Counted from the stretch's first letter, positions 1 to 12,098 are shown. The stretch is 64,000 nt of DNA from Turritopsis dohrnii (GCA_027922465.2 BQMF02000203.1:372001-436000), one strand, 5' to 3'. The notes: generated by a model not told the origin, from the letters alone. Numbers and translations are program-made.

Positions 1-159
1 AAAATAAAAAAAAAGATTTTGAAAGAGATTTAAAAACAGCAATACTGTAAATGTTAGGTTTATTGAGAGCCTGGTGGAAAACCTTCTTTATTTGACAATC
101 CAGGTCAAATATATGTTCTGAATAATGCTTTTTATAGACATTGAAAAAGCATCTGAATC

Positions 160-3100
160 ATGGTACTTCAAGGACTTGTCAACTACTACAATTATATCCT
201 GGAAACTGGAGATGCCAGATCTCAAGATTTCCTTTTGGTCAGGGATCCTGTCTATATATTTTGTGCTGCAGTTCTTTATTTGGTCATGGTCGTTTGGGGA
301 CCAAGGTTTATGGAGAAACGAAACCCACTGCAATTACGAAATGTTCTAATTGGTTACAATTTCTTTTCTGTTGTTTTGTCGGTGTGGATGATGTACGAAG
401 TAAGTAAATATACTAGAATATTTCTGGGTTTTTTTATTATTATATGCATATATCAACATCGTTTTCTTTTTTTAGTTCTTCGTTTGTTCCTTTTTAAATC
501 CAGACTTCAACTTATTTTGTGAAGATATCGTTGAAACTGACACTAGACCTTTAACCATGAGAGTAAGTATTTACTTTGCATTGAAACTGACCAAAGCAGT
601 GAAAGATATGTTGAAACTGATCAATGAATCTCAATGGTCAACTGCAAACATTGTGTTGACATTATATACTTTCTTTGTTATAGTTAGTCTCGTCTTTCAA
701 ACATTTTAGCCATGATTTGAATACTGTATTTCCTCTGATAAACACCACCCTGTAATAAACGCCGCCTTCTAATAAACAACGCCGCATCTTTAAAAGCGGC
801 GTTTATTAGAAAACAGGCTAAACAAAAATTAGTGTGAATAGTTCAAAAGTTTTATTTGTTTTCTATCAACAAATTCTTCCACATTTGCATGAATATTTGA
901 TGTGCAATTGATTGCTATAAAAGTTTTAATCTCATAGAAGAGAAAGGTGACAGTGATAGTGCTCGTCTTTGACATTTTTGTGAACAAATCTTTTGTGTGA
1001 GACAGTTTCACGCAATCTTTTGTAACCTTTTGTAGGATAAGAAGATATTGTTGTTTAAGTTTGCTTTTATCTCATTTTTCATTCTGTAATAAACGCCGCC
1101 CTTCATTAAACGCTGCATGCAAAAACTATGATTTGTAATAAATGCCGCTGCGTTTATTAGAGGAAATACGGTACATTAATTCTGTATTTTGAAATAATTT
1201 GATAGATTTAAGAAATGTTCCTGTTCATGAATGTAATCTCTAATTCCATTTCTTTTAGCTGATTAGAGCCCATTGGGTTTATTTCTTCTCAAAATTGATT
1301 GAGTTTGCTGATACTGTAAGTTATTGTCTTAAAGATGATTAAATTCTATGAGATTTTCAATTGAAAACATCAACTTTAATCAGCCTGAATTTCTTAATTT
1401 TTCTGTGTCATCCTGCTAAATTGTTTATTTAAAAAGCATGTATACAATTCCAATAATTTCTCACACAAATTTCACTAGTTATTTAATTTCTTTGCAAAGC
1501 AGTTAGACGTTATTGAAATGTTTATGTTGGCTAATCCTAAATGTCACTATAATTTTGATATGATTTATCTTTATAATTGTTAACAGTATATTGAGTTCTG
1601 CCGATTTTAAGACTCGTGAAGTTCCATTAACCTGTTCCTATGCAATTAAATTGAAATCCAAAGGTTGATTAAAGAATACTATTATATTTGTTTCCAAGTG
1701 ACATAATTCTAATAAACATTACTATGTCAAATGACACATACTATTACTCATGTCATTTTCACACATCTGCATGGGTAATTAGATCTCTCTGGATTTCTAA
1801 ATTTTGTCTGTTTATTCAGTGTCTGATCTTAGTAGTGGCCCGACTGTCTGAGACAGTCAAAAATTGGTTCGGGCCACCAAAATTTTTGAAGCCAGTGTTG
1901 TGGTGGCCCGAATGGACAGGTGAAAAAAGTATATAAATTCTAAACATGATTTAAGAATTTCCATTACAAGAGAATTGAGTTTTATAATGTTTGTCTTTGC
2001 AATTTCAGCTCTTTCTTTCTAATTTGTAAGCATTTCTAAGTGTGTCCAAATGAAATTGTAGAGTGTTATTGAATATCGGGCCATTAAAATTTCCTTCGGG
2101 CCACCAACAATTTTAAAACCAATGATGTCAATGGCCCGGCACGACACCCAGATAAAATCTTAAGATTAGACACTGTTATTTGGTGTTCTCCAGATTGACT
2201 GACACTTGAAAATTTAACTTTGGAAACCTGCCTATATTATGTAATTAATTCCCCTTAAAAAATATTTGGTATACACCATGTGTTAAAATAGATATTATAA
2301 TGCATTTAACATTTAAAGGGAATTTAAAGAGATGTAAACGAAAAACGAAGAAAAAGTAGTGATTTATGTGACTGCTGAGGAGAAATTTTAGGCAGACTCA
2401 TGGTTTTATTTTTTATCTTTACTTATTCTCTATTGTAGATGTTCTTCGTTGTTCGTAAGAAAAATAATCAAATTTCATTTCTGCATTGTTATCATCATGT
2501 TTCTATGTTGACATTGCAATGGAGTCTTGTGAAATTTGTTCCTGGAGGTGTATGTAAGTATTTAATTTCACGAATTTTTAATGGACTGTTCAGATTGTGG
2601 AACTTCCCAATATAAATACATGTTGTCTTTATAATAGCATACTTTGGCCCATTGTTGAATTGCTTCATTCATGCATTGATGTACAGTTACTACATGTTAG
2701 CTGCTTTTGGACCACACATGCAAAAGTACCTTTGGTGGAAAAAATACTTGACACGAATGCAAATGGTAAGTCCATCCTTTCATGAATTTTCTGATGTTTA
2801 ATTCCATCAGATCTTAGGTGTGAAGATTGAGAACTTGACTGACAAAACATGACAAGCAAGACTGAATAACTGTCAAAAATGTGAAACATTACATTTTATG
2901 TGAATAGCATAATCTTAATTTATTATAAGACTTGTAATGCACACATACTTTTGAGCGCAGGCACCCTAATGCTACTGGATTGTAGATTTGTTACAGTTTT
3001 GATAAGATTGCATTTAAGTTCACTTTCGATATTTTATGTATCAAAGATTTGAGACAATTTGTCTAACCATTTTAATAGAAATTCCCATTATCATAAACTT

Positions 3101-3820
3101 TTTCTTTCCCTGACAACAAAGCAATTTCAAATGACATTAGTTCTGGTAAAGCCTTTAATCTGTCAAGGTTGTTATGGAAATTGTCTGATCATATTGGTAT
3201 GACCTTTTCCATCTAAGTAAAAATGACATGTTGCATTTATTTTTCATCGGGATTTTCTGACTTTTTGATGTAGGAATGATTGCTTTTATTTTAAGTGCTT
3301 TATCCACAATTGTAAAGGAAGTAAAGCCAAAATTTTAATATACTCTAAAATCAACAGTAGTAGTGAATGCCTAATAGTAAAAATCACTAATGACAAAAGC
3401 TTGTTTTCAAGACTAATCTTTTTAGTTCCACTTCTCTTCAGTTTTTGGAGATTATGTGAAATTAAATGATAAAAAATTGGAAATCAGTCTTAAAATGAAA
3501 ATTTCTGAAAATTGCTTTCAGTCATTTCTCTTGAATGCTTCTTTATTATGACATTGTCACCAGCTCTGTAGTGTATTTTGGCAATGTTTTTTGTTGTTAT
3601 TTAGTATCAATTTGTGCTGATATTCTTATATTGTTCAAATTCAATGACATACAAATTTGAGGGGAATCCTAGAAAAGATGTGATAATTGGTTTCTTTTGG
3701 CTACATTGGTTCTACATGATCTCTCTGTTCTGGCTTTTCAATCATTTTTACCAGAGCGCATACAACGCCAAGAAGAAAATCGAAAGTGATTCCAAACTTG
3801 AGAAATTGAAAGATAATTAG
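160..3820 (+). CDS. ELOVL: ELOVL-family very-long-chain fatty acid elongase, isoform with proximal last exon
   Basis: ELOVL proteins catalyse the first condensation (3-ketoacyl-CoA synthase) step of fatty acid elongation in the ER membrane. I read six exons: 160-399, 476-562, 1259-1315, 2439-2553, 2638-2765, 3605-3820, all GT-AG, giving 280 residues, normal for the family. A TGA lies directly upstream in frame of the ATG at 160, so the start is firm. Family marks are [15 protein letters not shown] and YNFF in exon 1, [10 protein letters not shown] in exon 3, the catalytic histidine box HCYHH preceded by [10 protein letters not shown] in exon 4, and [12 protein letters not shown] plus WWKKYLT in exon 5. 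Exon 6 supplies the last membrane helices and ends KLKDN, a KxKxx ER-retrieval signal. It most resembles ELOVL4/7/1-type proteins; the exact orthologue cannot be named by eye. Two further last exons lie downstream (separate entries). Introns 2 and 3 hold MITEs. Confidence 0.93.
724..1171. mobile_element. MITE with CTGTA/TACGG ends inside ELOVL intron 2
   Basis: The left end reads CTGTATTTCCTCTGATAAAC and the right end is its near-complement, GCGTTTATTAGAGGAAATACGG. Both ends are flanked by TA, as expected for Tc1/mariner-type insertion. Inside, short AATAAACGCCGCC-like repeats occur in both orientations. There is no coding capacity, so it is non-autonomous. It resembles the elements at 7401 and 14554 in its terminal bases and in its tandem GGCGTTTATT-type interior. 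Confidence 0.75.
1819..2174. mobile_element. Small inverted-repeat element in ELOVL intron 3
   Basis: Ends are AGTGTCTGATCTTAG on the left and CTTAAGATTAGACACT on the right, imperfect inverted repeats. The interior carries four GGCCCG or CGGGCC blocks beside GGTGGCC-like text, which can fold. No protein is encoded. It is probably a MITE; no clear target duplication was seen. Confidence 0.55.
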
Positions 3821-4748
3821 GAATGCACATTTTGTTACGTTTACTTAGGTTTCGTTGTGGGGTAATTGCTTGTTAAATTTGAGGCGTTTACGACCTTTAT
3901 TTATTTCTTGATTTTTAGTTGTTAATCTTTGACATTCAGTTTTTCTGTTCAGTTTTTGCATAATTTTATTTCCAAAAGAGAACACTGTTATTGTTAATCA
4001 TCTGTACAATTTCCTTTTACCAAGTCTAAAAGTAGTAACAAACATGTACAAACGTCCCCTTACCAATTGCTTTTTTCTTTTTAATTTTTTTCTGATCATA
4101 TAACTATAATCATTGTATAATTATTCAAAGAAAGAAACACGTCAAATGTATAGACTTTTCTTTATCTTGCTTGTTTGAGTTTCCTATTTATATATCATCT
4201 GATCTGCTTGATTTATTTTCTGTTAAAAAACAAAAACATTCAAGTTTAATCCAAAAGATTGATCTAGATTAGAGTATGACAATTTAGAAGCCATTAACTT
4301 GTAATCCTGAACTTCAGTGAAAGAGTGTGCTTCCTTGTGATGGGTTGATAATTTTATATTTTGTAGGCCTTGACAACAAAACCATATCTTGTTAAAGTTT
4401 TAACTGACAGAAGTGTTTTAAAAATTATCAAATTAGAAACAACCAGTTATTTATTCACTTCAGCTTTACTAACAGTAGAGAAAACATTTAACGTTAAACT
4501 GCACTTAAACAATTGGGAATTTTTTCTGTTTCTGCATATTTTCAAGTTTCTCTTCTGGGTGGATGAAGATGTCAAAATAGAAACCCCACTAATTGTTGCT
4601 TGTCATGTTAATTTTGTTATTTATTGGTATCAAAGTCAAGTTATTAATTTCCCTTTTAGTATTTTTACAGATCAATACTATTGTGTCATCGTTTTGTATG
4701 AATTTCATTTCTTTCCTTTTTTTCTTTTTTACATTTTTTTATCCTTAG

Positions 4749-4925
4749 ATTCAATTTGTATTATTGATGGTTTATGTGGTTGTTGTTCTACGAGTAGACT
4801 GTGATCATTGGAGAGGCATCTTTAAATTTCATTTTTTTTACCTGGCCTCTTTATTGTTTTTGTTTGGTCGCTTTTATTATGCGTCATATAAGCAGGCGGC
4901 TACAAAACAAGATAAAGCAAAGTAA
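4749..4925 (+). CDS. ELOVL: Alternative last exon B of the ELOVL gene
   Basis: After a TTATCCTTAG acceptor, the exon reads in phase 0 from IQFVLLMVYVVVVLR to DKAK and a TAA at 4923-4925, 58 residues. It begins with the same QFV motif as the annotated sixth exon and has the family's closing pattern, FFYLASLLFLFGRFYYASY. Joined to the exon 5 donor at 2766 it would give a 267-residue enzyme. Only the -3 lysine of the ER-retrieval signal is kept. It could be an expressed alternative last exon or a relic of an internal tandem duplication. The reading frame is intact and the splice site is good, so I favour use. The stretch 3821-4748 holds 3' UTR or intron and no other exon that I recognise. Confidence 0.82.
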   Translation: MQFVLLMVYVVVVLRVDCDHWRGIFKFHFFYLASLLFLFGRFYYASYKQAATKQDKAK

Positions 4926-4950
4926 TATTTAGGCTTGAACGTTCATAAAG

Positions 4951-5030
4951 TCACTTCGATGAAGAGCATTTTTATTGAAATAGTATTATACATTTCTATA
5001 GAATGTACTCCGTTGCAGTGAATTTTCAAC
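4951..5030 (+). mobile_element. Mini-MITE family M80, copy 1
   Basis: About 80 bp running from TCACTTCGATGAAGAGCA to GTTGCAGTGAATTTTCAAC. The two ends are inverted repeats of the form CACTGCGANGAA / TTCNNCGCAGTG. Four more copies occur at 50621, 56731, 59373 and 63801. This copy lies 25 bp after the exon B stop codon, so it would be in that isoform's 3' UTR. Confidence 0.7.
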
Positions 5031-5818
5031 AAATTTCATCACTTGTTCCTGAAGCACTTTTTAATGTTAAATGGGTTAATTAACATGTTTAAAATTTTTC
5101 ACCTTGCATATGAACAGTTGGTTGTGTGAATGAGAATCCTGTAAGACAAAAATTGAATGTTCCTTTGTATCGACCTTGTAAAAGAGTCGTACTTTCAATC
5201 AGCTCAATGAAGACTTAAGGAAACTTTAAAGGAAAAGGAAATTTCATTCTGGTGTATCCACATATTGTGTATAGACAAAATGAATCTTATTTGTAACTTG
5301 CACAGTAAGTTGGTTGGAATGCTTCTTTTAAATCAAGTGATCATATGGCAGGGTTTTTTAGGAGAATTGTATTTACAATAATATACTTTTTAAAGGTTAT
5401 GTTGCTTTTAGTTGTGTTGAAATCACTGTAACTTTGTTATTTAAATATATTTTTTGTCCATAATATTCCGATCAATAATATTTATAGAGTTAGCATTATA
5501 TCTTCCATCCCTACAATGTTTTTTATTTGTAGTTTATTCGTTCGTTTTGTTTTAAAAAACAAGATTGTGATAAACACCTAGTACGAGACAGAAGAAATCT
5601 AACATTACAATTTATATTTATACTAAAAAGCGGAAGCTTTTTTTACTATGACAATGAGTGTAGTAACAAGCTGTGCTTTTTTTTGTAAATTTATTTTGTT
5701 AACATTATTATTATATAATTGAAGAAACAGACTGTGAATATTACCAAAATACTGCTGCATTTACAAAAGTGCATCGCTTTTAAGTTCTGGTCCTTCTTTT
5801 GTAACATTCATCTTTTAG

Positions 5819-5989
5819 ATTCAATTTGTCACCGTGATAACTCACGTATCAATTGCTATACGAGACAAAAGCTGCAACTTCTCTAGGCCTTGGATGTGGA
5901 CGCTTTGGTTCTACATGATCTCGTTGTTCATACTGTTTTCACATTTTTATCACAACGCTTATCAAGGAAAAGCTAGAAAATCCCAGTAA
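5819..5989 (+). CDS. ELOVL: Alternative last exon C of the ELOVL gene
   Basis: A TTCATCTTTTAG acceptor is followed in phase 0 by IQFVTVITHVSIAIRD and, later, [19 protein letters not shown], ending RKSQ and TAA at 5987-5989, 56 residues. The WFYMISLF core is identical to that of exon A, and the length and helix pattern fit the family's final transmembrane segment. With exons 1-5 it would give 265 residues. The C-terminal RKSQ is a weak dilysine-like ER signal (R at -4, K at -3), unlike exon A's KxKxx. The open frame, acceptor and phase all support function; expression is unproven. Confidence 0.82.
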   Translation: MQFVTVITHVSIAIRDKSCNFSRPWMWTLWFYMISLFILFSHFYHNAYQGKARKSQ

Positions 5990-6804
5990 AAATGTTCCAT
6001 CGAGTATTTGGAACGAACGATAAAATTGTTTGTTGATGTGTGCGTACAGTTGTTGGTATTTTTTTATTTTATCAGGTAATTATATATGATGGGCGATTAT
6101 TACGAATGTTTTTTTTAGAAAAGCCTTATGACATCTATTGTTATGCTATGTTGATTATGGTATACTGTCTCGCTACTTGATCATACGAAACGAAATTTTA
6201 AACTTGTAATGCTTTGTAGGACTATATTTGATTTGAGCTTTGTTATTACACCAAGTGATTTTAGAAGAAAAAAATGTATATTCGGTTACTTTCCCATTTT
6301 TATTTTTTAAAGAATTTTTTGCTTGAGTTATCGTCATACGGTGTGCTTCAGAATGTCAAACAGAAATTTCAAAGCTTTAAAAGACACTGTTTTAATTGAA
6401 CTTGTTTTGAAAATATGAAGTTCCCACTAAATTATGTGGAATGTTAGAATCAAATAATATTTATTCACTATCATCTACAGAGACAGATATTGTTGGGTAC
6501 CTACCTAGACTAGGTTAACCATAAAATACTAAAGAAAAATGTCGAGTTGGCAGGGTCGAGTTGCGTAATGTATTATTTTTGGCTACCACCCCTATATTTT
6601 GATCTCTGTTTATTCACTGACGAAGCTATATATCAGCACCCAACGCTGTTACTATGGTGAAATTCGCTTTAACTTACGTCCAGTGAAAACTGTTCCATTC
6701 GAATGGAAGTTCTCAAAATTCTTTACTAAAAAGGACTAAAATGTAAGTGATAGAATTTATTACAATTTTTTACAATAATCAATCTTTATTTGGCCTGGAC
6801 AAAG
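5990..6804. other. Non-coding: 3' region of ELOVL
   Basis: AT-rich sequence after the last alternative exon, probably 3' UTR then intergenic DNA. No exon or convincing repeat was recognised apart from a short duplicated GTCGAGTTG-like motif near 6541-6565. Confidence 0.4.
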
Positions 6805-7275
6805 TGCGTGTCAAGAATCCCGACCAATATGATTTGCATAGGATTGTACAAGCTCCCCGTCATTTGAAAATAAGGAGAACCGTTTCATTGAACCATTGAT
6901 AGCCAAATTCATCTGCATGTTCAGCCCGTAGTTTGATAGAAGAGAGGTTTCCCACCAACCGGCAACCATGTTTTGCGTAACTGATTTGTTTTCACCTGAA
7001 ACGGTTTTAAATGTAATGTGGTATCGTTCCTTCCAGCGCCGTAGCCAGCCATCTGATGCCTGGAGGTTTTCGACGTTTAGTTGCTTGGCTGCAGATAACG
7101 GAACATTTTGACTTCGCGCATGCTTAAAACCAATTCACAACAGCCTTGTCTACTAGTTCAAAGCTACCTGTTCTCAACTTTTGTCGTAAAGCGCTGCCTC
7201 CTATTTCCAGTGAACCCATAAGTTTCTCTTTGTTCTTCGTGACCCAAGTTGACAAAGTATTTTTTTTGGTACATT
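6805..7275 (-). pseudogene. Pogo/Tigger transposase N-terminal relic
   Basis: Read on the minus strand with frame changes, this stretch gives KKNTLSTW, a psq/CENP-B-type helix-turn-helix end, then LVDKAVVNWF, DGWLRRWKERYHITFKTVSG and MVAGWWETSL. These are characteristic of the DNA-binding half of Tigger/pogo transposases. Stops and frameshifts break it and no DDE catalytic part follows, so it is dead. KNTLSTW is shared with the ORF at 12418, so both derive from related elements. No terminal repeats were found around it. Confidence 0.65.
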
Positions 7276-7400
7276 ATATTTTACAGCTAAAGAGCCTGAT
7301 GTGTGAGTCTAATGTCTAAGAAAATTCCTGTTTTACCCCCTGACCAGAACTTAAGAATTAAGATTTGACTTATTAAAATATGCATCAGCCATGATAAATA

Positions 7401-7885
7401 CCGTAATGCTTCGATTAGACGCCCGGGGCGTTTATTAAATTTTTTGAATTTTTAGGGGGGCGTCTATTCGAGGGGGGCGTTTAAAAGAGGGGGGCGTCTA
7501 TTGAATTTTTGTGAAACTCTTCTTTTTCGCAAATATAAACTAAATATAAACATCGATAAAAAATATACAAAATTAAACTTCAAGATCATCGTCAATAAAG
7601 ACAAACTTTCCAACTGTTAGTTTAAAATTTAAAAAGAAAGGCGTCTATCGCAAATTTCCATATTTTTATACAAAATGAAAACATTGAGGCTGAAACAATG
7701 CAATGTAGTAGTTCTACATGCCTTAATTAGTGTGTCTCTAATAAACGCCCCTCTCTAGAGAGGGGCGTCTATTCGAGGGGGGCGTCTAATAGAGGGGGGC
7801 GTTTATTTTAAAATCTCCTGAAAGGGAGGGCGTCTATTCGAGGGGGGCGTTTAAAAGAAGGGGGCGTTTAATCGATGCATTACGG
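7401..7885. mobile_element. TA-flanked MITE with GGGGCGT repeats, copy 1
   Basis: Ends CCGTAATGCTTCGATTAGAC and the complement (ATCGATGCATTACGG) are flanked by TA on each side. The interior is two blocks of short GGGGGGCGTCTATTCGAGG / GGGCGTTTAAAAG-type repeats around an AT-rich middle. A second copy lies at 14554-15083. It has no coding capacity. The G runs could form G-quadruplex or hairpin structures. Confidence 0.8.
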
Positions 7886-8075
7886 TATGTACAAATACCT
7901 GATGATGTTCTTATAGAACGATAAGCTTCGTTAACAGATAAAATGTTTTTATAAACAAGTTTGTTTTTCTTTTTTCCATAAGATTTGACTATTTATTGCA
8001 GTACTTTGTTGCTATTCACTTTTAAGTGAGTTTTGAAAATGTTTAAAACAATTGTAGTTTAATAAACGTTATATA

Positions 8076-8582
8076 CCTTAGGCCGACTTTTTTTTTTTTG
8101 CGTCACCTTATTTTAGCGATTTTAGCGAATGAGCATATTTTCGCTAAGTGAAAGTTGCGGAAAATTTAAATTCATTGATTCGTTTTAGCCACGAGAGCAA
8201 CTTGACAGAGTGAATCATTCTTACAGGGTATAATAATAGAAAAAACTGTTTATTTCATTTCTCATCTGTAACATGGCCTCATCATCTTAGTGCTCGTCGC
8301 CTACTTTCTCCTGATCTTCGATGTCTTATCACATCATCGAAATCGGAAATAATGGGAGTACAAAACAAAATTGAGAAATGATTCATTTGTATACACAAGG
8401 ATGTACAAGAATATAACTCTGTGAAGTTTTTCGAAAATCATGTTTGTTTGTTTGTTTGTTTTTTTTTACCTTCTGGTAATTCTTCGTAATTAAGCGTTCA
8501 TTCGCTAAAATTAGATTGCGTTAAATCCATTTCCATCCATTTTCGCAAAATTTTACTGACGCAAAAAAAAGTCGGCGTAACG
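8076..8582. mobile_element. MITE with CCTTAGGCCGAC ends
   Basis: The left end CCTTAGGCCGAC, poly-T and TTGCGTCA is mirrored on the right by TGACGCAAAAAAAAGTCGGCGTAACG. TA (within TATA) flanks both ends. The subterminal TTTTAGCGA motif recurs inverted as TCGCTAAAA. No ORF is present. A non-autonomous Tc1/mariner-like element is the likely type. Confidence 0.7.
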
Positions 8583-8999
8583 TATATGCAATAAAGAATC
8601 TCTTTCTTACCCTCTGAATTTGCGAAACTTTATTTTTGGCTTCTCTTTGCTTCTCTATTCAAGATCTATAAGTTGAGCTAAAGAAAAGTGAAAAATTCCA
8701 ACATAATTTTTTTTCCTACCAGAACTCTATGACGTAACCTCAGGGTCACACCCATTTTCGAAAAAAATGACATCAAACAAAGTTTATTTCATCTCTGTCA
8801 CCCGAAGAACGATTTGAAATCTTAAAATTGCTTCTACCCCTTCTAGTCTAACGAATTACACAACCACCCTGACTATTTCTTGCAAACGAAAAGAATGAAA
8901 AAAAAACATTCTATCTTCGAAATCAAATGTTTTCAAAATGGAACGTTTCCAGAATCAAACGATTTCAGAATGAAACGTTTTACAATACTCTGCAAAGCT

Positions 9000-9338
9000 A
9001 TGGATTTTGGGAAAGAAGGAGAGCTACTAATTATTGTACTCAAGGAATACATTACATCTACGTATATTAAAGGTTACCATGCTGGAATGTAAATATGGCA
9101 GCCAAAAGTTGGAGAATTTCTAGAGAGTCGAGTAGAACCAGAAAATGAATTTGACAGATATGTTGTTGCAGTCACACAGAACAACGCCGTAATTGGACAT
9201 TTGGCAAAAGGAAAGACAGGTGGCTTTGCAAAAATAATCTCATTTTTTCTTCAAGCAAGCGATGACAACAGCTGCAACGTAGAAGTAACTGGGAAAAGGC
9301 TTAATCTTGGTGATAAAGAAGGATTCCAAATACCTTAA
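9000..9338 (+). pseudogene. Decayed HIRAN-like ORF fragment
   Basis: In one frame the sequence gives KGYHAGM, a TAA at 9090-9092, then IWQPKVGEFLESRVEPENEF, DRYVVAVTQNNAVIGHLAKG and VEVTGKR, ending in TAA at 9336. The order W-x-P-x-x-GE, then ExxNxxDRxxVAV, then VIGH-LxK, then VTG is that of the HIRAN-like proteins found in many copies in cnidarian genomes. HIRAN domains bind single-stranded DNA 3' ends in helicases; the role of these stand-alone proteins is not known to me. The internal stop and lack of a start make this a relic. Confidence 0.5.
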
Positions 9339-9427
9339 ACTTCATTTTACATAATAGGCAATTTATTGTTGAAAGAAATTTTACCACCATAAAGAAAAAG
9401 GTTTTCATTTTCACTACAGTTTTAGAT

Positions 9428-12098
9428 TAAGATAAGATAAGATAAGATACATATATTTTCAACTCTAAGATAACAACTATTTTCCGTAACAAATAGTCGT
9501 AAGAGAATAATATGTAAATACTATAGAGTTCGGAGAACTCGTAGAAGACCTTTGTTGGTCTTATCATCGAGAACCGTCTGCTCATTATTTGCTATGTTAT
9601 CAAAAGTACAGACTTCAAAATATCAAGCTCATTTTGCTTGATAGTTTTTTGTTTTGTTTTTGTTTTTTTTGTTTTTGTTTTTTTATTAGAAATAATCAGA
9701 AACATTTTCGAGGTTTTTAAGGATTGTTTTGTTTTAAAGACAGGGATAGTAATGTTTTCGTAATTCTGTTGTGTTAAATGCGTATACATTTTATTCCAAA
9801 TATGTGGTGAGCGATAGCGAATACTGAATTCTTGAGATTTGTTTTTAACTTTTGGCTCTAATAACATGTTTGTTCTTGTTGTATATTTCCCGGAAGGTTT
9901 TATTGTATAAATATCGTGAAATATTACAGGTGCTACACCAAGCTTACATTTGAATGTAAATAATAGTACTTGAAACAAATTTATCTCAAAAACATTCAAG
10001 ATATTCATTTCGTTGAACAGTGGTTTTGAATGTGTAAATTTATCCTTGTTATTTATTACTCGGATGGCATGCTTTTGTTTCCTGTACAGTTTTAGTAATT
10101 TGGTCCTATGTGTGCTAGCCCATACTATATTACCATATGTCAAGTGACTATGTATGAATGAAAAATACAATTCAGTCATCTGCTTCTTCGTTAAAATCGC
10201 TCTAGATTTATAGAGAATACCAATATTTTTTGAAATTTTTGATATGACGGACTCTATTTGGTTTTTCCAAGTCAAGTTTTCATCTATCTGTATTCCAAGG
10301 AATTTTGTTACCGTGTCACGTTTAAAAAATATGGACTCCATCGATTTCTAGTTTTGGAATTATAATCGGAAATTTCCGTTTTTGATACAATGTATGGAAC
10401 ATAGAAAACTTTGTTTTAGAAGTGTTAAGTGATAGTTTATTTGCTTTAAACCATGTTGAAACTTGTTTGAGTTCTTTATTCATATCTGAGAACAGTGTAT
10501 TTAGGTCTTTACCAGATTTAAAGAGATTTGTATCATCGGCAAACATGACATGGAAAATTTCGAAGCTTTGTGTAAATCATTAGCATATAGAAGGAACAGC
10601 AAAGGTCCCAAAATTGATCCTTGAGGCACCCCGCATTTAATCAGTAGTGCTTGAGATAGCTTTCCTCTGTCATAACTAATATATTGTTTTCTGTTTTTTA
10701 GATAACTTTTAAGCCATTTATATGTCGTTCCTGAGACTCCATAAAGTTCTAATTTTTTTAACAAAATCTCGTGATTGACAGTATCAAAAGCCTTTGAGAG
10801 ATCAATAAATACACCAAGCGTGTATTTACCTTCGGAGAACCCTTTTGTGATGTCAGTAACTAATTGAAGAATTGCGTGTTCTGTCGAAGTATTTTTTTGA
10901 AATCCAAATTGTCTTTTATGAAGTAATTTATGTTTATCTATAAAGTTATACAGTCTATTATACATTATGCGTTCAAGGATTTTAAATATAACTGATAACA
11001 CGGAAATGGGTCTATAATTTCCTACTTCGGCTATGTTTCCTGTTTTGAAGGCAGGTATTACTTTTGCAATTTTCAAGTCATCCGGGAAAACCCCTTTTTT
11101 AATTGACTGACTGAATACATAGAAAAGAGGAGTTTTCAGCTCATTGTAAAGGTCCAGGAGAAGATTACAATTTATACCATCTACTCCTGTGGCTTTGTTC
11201 CTTTTAATTTCTTTAAATGCTATCTCAAATTCTTCAAAAGAAAGCCTTTTATCTTCAATAAGATGCTCATGTTTATCTAGATAATCGTTGAATGATTTTT
11301 TAAGTCGGAATTTTGGCGGCAAGGTTTGGACCAATCTCTGTATAATAGTTATTAAATATTGTTGCCATGACATGAGTATTAAACTCTGGACCATTCACAG
11401 TATTAAGAAATTTAGGAAAGCTATCATTTTTCATTTTTTTCTTGCCAACAATTTCTTTCATGACTTCCCATGTCTTTTTTGAGTTGTGGTGATATTTTTT
11501 TTAACATCGATGAGTAGTAGTTTCGCTTGGCAGTTTTCTTAATTTTTTCAAATACGTTTTTGTAATTCTTGTATGCTGCTTCTGAAATACTAGTTTTCTT
11601 TTTTAAGAATTGTATATAAAGACGTTGTTTCTTCTTTGAGGATTTTTTAAGACCTTTTGTTATCCATGGTGTTTCTATATCTTTTATTTTAACTAGTTTT
11701 TTCTCGACTGGGAAGAATGAGTTATATAAATCCAAGAATGTTTTAGCAAAGCTCTCATACCTATCATTGACATCATCGATATTTTCTAAAAATGACCAGT
11801 CAATTAAAAGCAGTTCACTTTTGAAGTTTTCTTTATTTAAGAAGGAAAAATTTCTTTTGGTTATTGCAATCTTTTTATTTCCAGTAGCTGAGTATTCAGT
11901 ATTGATTGTGGCGAATACTGGAAAGTGATCTGATCTGCTTTAATAATTCCTTTTTTTAACGAAGAGTTTAAGTAGTCGTTGGTTAGATTGATACTGCGCA
12001 AAACGTTAACGAGAGGTTTTTCAGCTTTGTAACCCAAAAAATTGTTCGAATTAACGTAATGTTCGAAACTAACGAAGTTCGGATTAAGCAGCACAAAA
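9428..12098 (-). mobile_element. 5'-truncated, frameshifted LINE (non-LTR retrotransposon)
   Basis: On the minus strand the order is: the end of an endonuclease domain (SDHFPVFATI near 11900, reached through a frameshift), a lysine-rich linker (11424-11735), then reverse transcriptase at 10501-11394. The RT has KVIPAFKTG, NYRPISVLSVIFKILERI, FIDLSKAFDTVNHEILL and GVPQGSILGPLLFLLYANDL; the catalytic FADD motif lies in the overlapping frame ending 10546. A C-terminal segment covers 9592-10341. At least three frameshifts separate these frames, so it is inactive. The 3' end is a (TTATC)n tail at 9428-9450, typical of CR1/L2-type elements. The upstream side stops at the pogo element beginning 12101. 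Confidence 0.85.

Noticed and set aside
4370..4748. Open stretch upstream of ELOVL exon B as coding
   Set aside because: Low-complexity hydrophobic translation of AT-rich intron; the exon homology starts only at 4749.
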